A stretch of 64,000 nucleotides of DNA from Mycobacterium numidiamassiliense (GTDB lineage Bacteria > Actinomycetota > Actinomycetes > Mycobacteriales > Mycobacteriaceae), in NCBI RefSeq assembly GCF_900157365.1, contig NZ_FUEZ01000004.1, forward strand, positions 2,963,066 through 3,027,065, written 5' to 3'. Under the pieces are notes generated by a model. The model saw only the letters and a list, made by a program, of their open reading frames with translations, did no database searches and had not been told where the DNA came from. Below are positions 59,027 to 64,000 of this stretch, in pieces. The position numbers and the translations under genes are program-made. The stretch's first letter is position 1; every line of letters starts with the position of its first letter.

Positions 59027-60325
59027 ATGACAGACGACGCTGACGCAGCGGCACAGACGGATACCACCGCCGTCTCGCGTCGCCGCATGCTCGGTGGGAG
59101 CATGCTGGCCGGGCTGGCCGGCACCGCCGTCGGTGCCGCAGGCGGCGGGTTCGCCGGCTATGCGGCCGCGACCGCCAGCGGCGGCTCGGCTGGTGGGGGA
59201 GACGACACCGTCGACCTGCGCCGTAGCTACCCGTTCTACGGACAGGGCCATCAAGGCGGAATCGCCACGCTCCCACAGCGTTACGCGGTGTTCATGTCCT
59301 TCTCCCTGGCCGCCGGGGCCGGCCGGGCCGATCTACAGGCCCTGCTGGCACGCTGGTCGGCCGCGGGCGCGGTGCTGCAGCAAGGAAAGCCCGTCGGGAC
59401 GGTGCAACCCCAGGTCGATGTTCAGCCGCCCACCGATACCGGCGAGGCCTACGGGCTGAGCCCAGCCAGCCTCACCGTCACGATCGGCTTGGGGCCCTCA
59501 CTGTTCGGCGACCGTTTCGGGCTGGCCGCGCGGCGGCCGGCGGTGTTCACCGAACTGCCGCCGCTGGACGGGGACAACCTCGATCCGCGGCTGCACGGCG
59601 GGGACTTGTCGGTGCAGGCTTGCGCCGACGACCCCCAGGTCTGCTATCACGCCGTGCGGAACCTGGCCCGCCTCGGCCGCAATATCGTCTTCCCGTTCTG
59701 GGCGGTGCTGGGCTTCGGGCGTGCGTCGGCCGGACCCGGTCAGCTCACGCCGCGAAACCTGTTGGGATTCAAGGACGGTACCCGCAACATCGCCAGCGAC
59801 GCGGAGTACGCCCGTTTCGTCTGGGTCGACAACAGCGACCAGGCTTGGATGAACGGGGGCACCTATCAAGTCGTCCGCAAGATCCGGATGCTGCTGGAGA
59901 CCTGGGACGTCGATCGGATCGGCAATCAGCAGAAGATCTTTGGCCGTACCAAAACCGAAGGAGCGCCGCTGAGCGGCAAGGCCGAATTCGATACGCCGAA
60001 TTTCTCCGCCAAAGACGCCGACGGCAATCCGCTCATCGATCCGCTGTCCCACGTCGGCTTGGCGGCCAGGGAGAACAACGATGGCATCATGATCCGCCGG
60101 CGCTCCTACAACTACACCGACGGCCTCGATGCCAACGGCCAACTCAACGCCGGCCTGTTGTTCATCTCGTATCAAAAAGATCCGAACGATTTTATTCGTC
60201 TGCAGAACCGGCTCGGCGCCCACGATCTGCTCAACGAGTACATCCGCCACATCGGCTCAGCTATCTTCGCGATCCCGCCGGGACCCCAGGAAGGCCACTT
60301 CATCGGCCAAAGCCTGTTCAGTTGA
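59027..60325 (+). CDS. efeB: EfeB, Tat-exported DyP-type heme peroxidase
   Basis: 432 residues. The Tat signal is SRRRMLGGSMLAGLAG (residues 17-32). The DyP peroxidase domain has the GxxDG motif LGFKDGTRN and the proximal region DPLSHVGLAARENND followed by IMIRRRSYNY. EfeB oxidises ferrous iron or deferrochelates heme in the envelope and feeds EfeO/EfeU. It starts 2 bp after the efeO stop. The 154 bp that follow (60326-60479) hold no gene I can see. Confidence 0.95.
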   Translation: MTDDADAAAQTDTTAVSRRRMLGGSMLAGLAGTAVGAAGGGFAGYAAATASGGSAGGGDDTVDLRRSYPFYGQGHQGGIATLPQRYAVFMSFSLAAGAGRADLQALLARWSAAGAVLQQGKPVGTVQPQVDVQPPTDTGEAYGLSPASLTVTIGLGPSLFGDRFGLAARRPAVFTELPPLDGDNLDPRLHGGDLSVQACADDPQVCYHAVRNLARLGRNIVFPFWAVLGFGRASAGPGQLTPRNLLGFKDGTRNIASDAEYARFVWVDNSDQAWMNGGTYQVVRKIRMLLETWDVDRIGNQQKIFGRTKTEGAPLSGKAEFDTPNFSAKDADGNPLIDPLSHVGLAARENNDGIMIRRRSYNYTDGLDANGQLNAGLLFISYQKDPNDFIRLQNRLGAHDLLNEYIRHIGSAIFAIPPGPQEGHFIGQSLFS

Positions 60326-60479
60326 GCAACGCTTCCTCTGCCGACTCTCCGTGTCGCAACCCCGGCGGGCCGTAGCAAGCGATGCTGTTGAGACGCCGAT
60401 CAATCCGTCGGGCCGCCGTCACGTTTCGGCACCCGCAGAGCACTAACCGCATGAAGATCACTCACTAAGGAGGAAGTCC

Positions 60480-61004
60480 ATGAGCGACGTGCTCGTCATT
60501 GATGCTGAAGGCCTCGACCGGCTGTCCTGTAACGCCAAGGCCAACCCGGAAACCGGCAAGAAGACTCTCAAAGCCAAGACAGTGTGCGAGACCGGGTTCC
60601 GCAACATGACCTATGTTCGGGATCTCGCCCCGATGCTGGTGGGTGAGCCGCCGGCGCTGCTCGGTGACGACTCGGCGCCCAACCCTTCGGAGACGGCGTT
60701 GGCGGCGCTGGGATCGTGCGTCTCGGTGGGCCTGCTGGCGAACGCGACACACCGTGGCGTCACCTTGACCAAGATCGAGGTCGAGATGGAAGGTGACATC
60801 GACATCTCGGCGGTGTGGGGGGTGGGCGACACCCCGGAGGGCAAGCTGCTCGGGTTGAGCGCGGTGCGTTGCAAGGTGACGCTGGCCGGCGACGCTGATG
60901 AGGCGACGCTGAAGGAGATTCACGACAACGCCATCGCCTGGTCACCGGTCGTGAACACCTTCCGCAACCCGGTAAGCGTCGACTCGACCCTGGCCATCGG
61001 CTAG
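60480..61004 (+). CDS. OsmC family protein
   Basis: 174 residues of the OsmC/Ohr superfamily, which reduce organic hydroperoxides through a cysteine pair. The core helix NPSETALAALGSCVSVGLLANA carries one conserved Cys; the second candidate is in LSAVRCKVTL. The N-terminus LSCNAKANPETGKKTLKAKT is typical of the larger YhfA-like subgroup, where peroxidase activity is not always shown. A strong ribosome-binding site (GGAGGA) precedes the ATG. It is 23 bp upstream of cynS and may share its transcript. Confidence 0.9.
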   Translation: MSDVLVIDAEGLDRLSCNAKANPETGKKTLKAKTVCETGFRNMTYVRDLAPMLVGEPPALLGDDSAPNPSETALAALGSCVSVGLLANATHRGVTLTKIEVEMEGDIDISAVWGVGDTPEGKLLGLSAVRCKVTLAGDADEATLKEIHDNAIAWSPVVNTFRNPVSVDSTLAIG

Positions 61005-61027
61005 GGACTAAGGACGGGAAGCCCACG

Positions 61028-61504
61028 GTGGCAAGGACATTGACCAAGTCAGAATTGGCGGAGGCTATCAAGCTGGCCCGGCTCAAACACGGTTTGAGCT
61101 GGGCGCACATCGCGGAGTCGATCGGCAAGGATCGGGCGTGGACGGTTGCCGCGCTGCTCGGGCAGCATCCGCTGTCGGCCGACGAAGCCAGGATCGTCGC
61201 CGAACTGCTTGAACTCGACAGCGAAGCCGTCACCGTCTTGCAGCTGACGCCGTATCGGGGCAGTGGTCAGGCCGTGGCATCCGATCCGACGATCTACCGG
61301 TTCCACGAGGCGCTGTCGGTATACGGGCCGGCGATCAAGGAGCTCATCAATGAGGAATTCGGCGACGGGATCATGAGCGCCATCAACTTCCGGCTCAGCG
61401 TGCAGCGCCGTCCGGACCCGCAGGGCGATCGAGTGGTCGTCACGTTCGATGGCAAGTTTCTCGACTACGCATGGCAGCACGCAGAACAGGAGGACAGACC
61501 GTGA
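61028..61504 (+). CDS. cynS: Cyanase (cyanate hydratase)
   Basis: 158 residues. It converts cyanate plus bicarbonate to ammonia and CO2 as a decamer. The helical N-terminus (LTKSELAEAIKLARLKHGLSW) and the C-terminal catalytic domain are intact, with R91 and E94 in YRFHEALSVYG and S117 in GDGIMSAINFRL matching the Arg-Glu-Ser active site of E. coli CynS. No carbonic anhydrase or cyanate transporter gene is beside it. GTG start. The stop overlaps the start of the acyl-CoA dehydrogenase-like gene (GTGA). Confidence 0.95.
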   Translation: MARTLTKSELAEAIKLARLKHGLSWAHIAESIGKDRAWTVAALLGQHPLSADEARIVAELLELDSEAVTVLQLTPYRGSGQAVASDPTIYRFHEALSVYGPAIKELINEEFGDGIMSAINFRLSVQRRPDPQGDRVVVTFDGKFLDYAWQHAEQEDRP

Positions 61505-62568
61505 CCGCGGCCATCGATGCCGGAATCGGCCTGCTCGATACGGAATTACTGCCCGACATTCGTGCCCATGCCGACGCGCTGGACCGGGACGAAGACACGT
61601 CCCGGCGCAGCTTCGCCGCGCTCGGGGCGGCAGGCCTGCTCGGGCTCGGTGCGCCGGGCAACGCCGATGGACAGCTTCCGCGGATGGCCGACGTGATAGC
61701 CAAGATCTCCGCGGAATGCATGAGCACCGGGTTTTCACTGTGGGCCCACCGGATGGCGATCGAGTACTTGCTCACGGCCGCAACACCATTCGGTACGGAG
61801 GCGGCCGAGCGGCTACTTGACGGAACGACCCCCGGAGTTACCGGTATGGCGTCGGCCTTCAAGGACGCAGCCGGGTGCGGCAGCCTCGACCTGACGGCCA
61901 CGCCGGTCGACGGCGGCTACCGGCTCAGCGGCGCGATCAGGTGGGCCAGCAACTTGTACGACGACTCGTTGATGATCACCGCGGCCCGAACCGAGGACGG
62001 CGAGAAGCTGATCGTGGCGCTGCCGTTGAACACCTCCGGTGTCGTGCTCGGCGACCACTTCGCGCTGCTGGCAATGGGTAGCACGGCGTCGTCGTATCTC
62101 AAACTGCACGAAGCGTTTGTCGCATCCGAGCAGGTGTTGTCCACCGACTTCCTGCCGTTCCTGAACACGGTACGTCCCACCTTTCTCGTCCTGCAGTCGG
62201 CGATGTGCCTCGGGCTGACGACAACCACCCTTGCTCAAAGCCGGCTCGGACTGGCCGGGGTGAACGCGGTGTTCACCGACGAGGTCGAGGAAGTCGCAGC
62301 TGGGCTCGCGGCAGCGCAGGAGGCGTTGGCGAGCGCGGCGGCGGCGGTGGGCGGGCGACAGCCGCCCAGTAAGAAGGAGTTGCTGACGCTTCGGCTCGCA
62401 TCGGCTGAGATCGCGAGTGCCAGTGCCGCATTGGAGATTAGGACGGCGGGCGGCAAGGGGTACGCGAGCCGGACGCCGGCTAGCCGGCGTTATCGCGAAG
62501 CCGCGTTCATTCCGGTTCAATCGCCGTCAGAGGCTCAATTGCGTTGGGAACTCAGTCGATGCCAGTGA
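61501..62568 (+). CDS. Acyl-CoA dehydrogenase-like flavoprotein coupled to cyanase
   Basis: 355 residues, a little short for the acyl-CoA dehydrogenase family. The N-terminal helices, the central beta domain (VTGMASAFKDAAGCGSLDL, GYRLSGAIRWASNLYDDS) and the C-terminal helical domain are recognisable, and the end has the usual EIRTAGGKGYASRTPASRRYRE. The standard catalytic glutamate is not obvious to me, so activity could be that of a flavin monooxygenase or other relative. The GTG at 61501 has GGAGGA 8 nt upstream and overlaps the cynS stop, so the two proteins are translationally coupled. Confidence 0.83.
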   Translation: MTAAIDAGIGLLDTELLPDIRAHADALDRDEDTSRRSFAALGAAGLLGLGAPGNADGQLPRMADVIAKISAECMSTGFSLWAHRMAIEYLLTAATPFGTEAAERLLDGTTPGVTGMASAFKDAAGCGSLDLTATPVDGGYRLSGAIRWASNLYDDSLMITAARTEDGEKLIVALPLNTSGVVLGDHFALLAMGSTASSYLKLHEAFVASEQVLSTDFLPFLNTVRPTFLVLQSAMCLGLTTTTLAQSRLGLAGVNAVFTDEVEEVAAGLAAAQEALASAAAAVGGRQPPSKKELLTLRLASAEIASASAALEIRTAGGKGYASRTPASRRYREAAFIPVQSPSEAQLRWELSRCQ

Positions 62569-62587
62569 GCGTCGGCCTGGGCCGACG

Positions 62588-63226
62588 GTGACTTCGGAGA
62601 CGTCCGGCACGTCGTCACCCGAAGGTCCTGAACCTGCGGCCGAGCAATCGGTAGGCGGCATTGCGCTGAGTAGCTTGGTGCGTGATTTTCATCGGCCGAT
62701 GCTCAATTTCGCTCGCACCATGGTGAATTCACCGGCATTGGCCGAAGAGGCGGTGCAAGAGGCATGGGTGCAGGTTTTGCAGTCGTCGAATTCGTTTGAA
62801 GGACGGTCATCAGTGGCTACCTGGCTGTTCGCCATCGTCAAGAACACCGCCTCGCGCCACCGACGGCGTGAGTCGCGCATCCGCGAGCATGAAGTGCTGG
62901 CCGCCGGTGACGATGCCATCGAGCCGCTCTCGGGTCGCATGCACCCGGCCGGACACCCTGACGCCGGGCACTGGAGCGTCCCGCCGTCGCGGCGATTTCT
63001 CCCCGAAGACCGAACCGTCGCAGCCGAACTCGTCGGGTATCTGCGCGCGGCGTTGGATGCGTTGCCGGCGCGGCAACGTCAGCTGGTGATCCTTCGCGAC
63101 CTCGTCGGCGCCTCGGGGGAAGAGGCGGCGTCGATCCTGGAACTGTCCGCCGAGGCGCAGCGCGCCCTGCTTTACCGCGCCCGGGGGAACCTGCGTAACG
63201 AACTGGAGAAGGTCTACCAACGATGA
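62588..63226 (+). CDS. ECF-family RNA polymerase sigma factor
   Basis: 212 residues. Region 2 spans about 32-95 (DFHRPMLNFARTMVNSPALAEEAVQEAW, then SSVATWLFAIVKNTASRHRRR) and region 4 about 150-205 (ALDALPARQRQLVILRDLVG, then LELSAEAQRALLYRARGNLR). The GTG at 62588 gives a short acidic N-terminus; the frame is open upstream inside the previous gene. The stop overlaps the ATG of a small zinc-finger gene, the standard sigma/anti-sigma layout. The 20-bp gap to the acyl-CoA dehydrogenase-like gene allows read-through transcription. Confidence 0.9.
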   Translation: MTSETSGTSSPEGPEPAAEQSVGGIALSSLVRDFHRPMLNFARTMVNSPALAEEAVQEAWVQVLQSSNSFEGRSSVATWLFAIVKNTASRHRRRESRIREHEVLAAGDDAIEPLSGRMHPAGHPDAGHWSVPPSRRFLPEDRTVAAELVGYLRAALDALPARQRQLVILRDLVGASGEEAASILELSAEAQRALLYRARGNLRNELEKVYQR

Positions 63227-63492
63227 CTATTTACGACAACACCGTTCCGGCGATCGATTGCGTCGATTTTGTTCGACTCGTCGACGACCTTGTCGACTCC
63301 GACCCACAGCAGTGGGGAGCCATCGTGGCAAAGCATCTCGAGGAATGCCCTCCGTGCCTGACTTACCTGCAGCAGATGCTCGATCTCAAAGTCCTGCTCA
63401 ATCATGTCTTCGACGGCGACAGGCTCACCGACGACGACATCGCGGGGGTGTTGAGCGCCATCAAGACCCTCAGGAACGACCGCGACAGGTAG
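63223..63492 (+). CDS. Small zinc-finger anti-sigma factor-like protein
   Basis: 89 residues. The HxxxCxxC zinc motif is H38, C42 and C45 in AKHLEECPPCLTYL, as in ZAS-type anti-sigma factors. There is no membrane segment, so it would be a soluble, possibly redox-responsive inhibitor of the sigma factor encoded just upstream, whose stop it overlaps by 4 bp (ATGA). Confidence 0.85.
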   Translation: MTIYDNTVPAIDCVDFVRLVDDLVDSDPQQWGAIVAKHLEECPPCLTYLQQMLDLKVLLNHVFDGDRLTDDDIAGVLSAIKTLRNDRDR

Positions 63493-63497
63493 ATCTC

Positions 63498-63517
63498 GAA
63501 GGCACTGAAGTCCCGAC
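63498..63517. promoter_or_regulatory. DosR box, distal
   Basis: The right half GAAGTCCCGA matches the DosR consensus (TTSGGGACTWWAGTCCCSAA) well; 14 of 20 positions agree overall. It lies 22 bp from the second box, centre to centre, upstream of the universal stress protein gene. Confidence 0.6.
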
Positions 63518-63519
63518 GC

Positions 63520-63539
63520 TTGGGGACTAAAGCCTCACG
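63520..63539. promoter_or_regulatory. DosR box, proximal
   Basis: TTGGGGACTAAAG matches the first 13 positions of the DosR consensus exactly, with 15 of 20 overall. It ends 51 bp before the ATG of the universal stress protein gene, the arrangement seen at dormancy-regulon genes in M. tuberculosis. Confidence 0.72.
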
Positions 63540-63590
63540 ACCGACGCCATCGCCGGCTTGTAGCGTTGCTCCTGACGAAGGGAGAACGAA

Positions 63591-64000
63591 ATGTCCGTAA
63601 CGGGAAAGCATCTCGGAATTGTCGTCGCGGCCGACGGCTCGCCGGCCTCGGATGCGGCAATCTGTTGGGCAGCACGCGACGCGGCAATGCGAAGCATCCC
63701 GCTGACCATTGTTCACGCGGTGGTCACCCCCATGGCGACCTGGCCGCCGGTTCCATACCCGGATTCCTTGCTGGTGGGGCTGGAGGACGAAGGTCGCAAG
63801 ATCGTCGCGCACGCAGTCAAGATCGCCGACGAGTCGATGCCGGTTGACGCGAAAGCCGCCGTCACCACCAAACTCATCTATTCGACCCCGGCGCTTGCGT
63901 TGGTCAAAATGTCCGACGAGGCGGAGTTGATCGTGGTCGGCAGCTCTGGACACGGAATGCTGGCCCGAGGTCTGCTGGGTTCGGTTAGCTCGAGCGTGGT
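63591..64000 (+). CDS. Universal stress protein (Usp), 3' truncated by window end
   Basis: Partial: 136 codons are visible and the frame continues past position 64000. The domain begins HLGIVVAADGSPASDAA and contains the ATP-binding motif VVGSSGHGMLARGLLGSVS. Many mycobacterial Usps have two such domains (about 295 residues), so a second copy probably lies beyond the window. GGGAG precedes the ATG. Two DosR-like boxes upstream suggest induction by hypoxia or nitric oxide through DosR. Confidence 0.9.
   Translation, partial: MSVTGKHLGIVVAADGSPASDAAICWAARDAAMRSIPLTIVHAVVTPMATWPPVPYPDSLLVGLEDEGRKIVAHAVKIADESMPVDAKAAVTTKLIYSTPALALVKMSDEAELIVVGSSGHGMLARGLLGSVSSSV

Overview
The window is high-GC chromosomal DNA from a mycobacterium. 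The evidence is a PPE protein, a two-module Pks12, RbpA, SigC, PncA, Ppm1/Lnt, mycobacterial LppI/LipT homologues, and IdeR-like and DosR-like operators. Gene order follows the M. tuberculosis Rv2072c-Rv2037c segment (recalled, not searched), read in the opposite direction and interrupted by accessory blocks. It is most likely a non-tuberculous species; I do not name one.

Layout. 1-14567 is an aerobic cobalamin region: cobL (5' truncated by the window edge), cobM and cobK on +; sigC on - behind an in-frame zinc-finger anti-sigma-like membrane segment; a PPE2-like PPE gene; an Rv2067c-like methyltransferase; cobG-cobH-cobIJ on -; two small secreted proteins; and cobN. 14568-22888 holds an SDR gene remnant, an Rv2061c-like protein, a DJ-1/PfpI protein, a dienelactone hydrolase, fxsA, an amidohydrolase, lnt and ppm1 as two overlapping genes, rbpA on -, and a small zinc-finger-like protein. 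23249-35746 is pks12, followed by an epimerase/PEP-utilising fusion (Rv2047c-like).

38402-48467 is mostly accessory: a TetR regulator divergent from two tandem P450s plus an SDR with a recognisable operator/promoter, then lppI, lipT, a kinase-like fusion protein, gluconokinase, and a DoxX protein with a long 11-residue repeat tail. 48554-55235 returns to the conserved block: pncA, an NTF2-like protein, a four-gene sugar-type ABC importer and a patatin. 55282-64000 holds a DUF3097-like protein, an efeUOB iron-uptake operon under an IdeR-like box, OsmC, cyanase with an acyl-CoA dehydrogenase-like protein, an ECF sigma/anti-sigma pair, and a universal stress protein (cut by the window end) behind two DosR-like boxes.

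Functional themes are B12 synthesis, lipid and lipoprotein assembly (Pks12 mycoketide, Ppm1 mannosyl donor, Lnt acylation), iron uptake, and stress or dormancy control. The most unusual items are the anti-sigma/SigC in-frame arrangement, the 15 x 11-residue DoxX tail, the kinase fusion, and the replacement of blaC, mazEF7 and the zinc-regulated ribosomal-protein block relative to M. tuberculosis. No tRNA, rRNA, CRISPR array or insertion sequence was seen.
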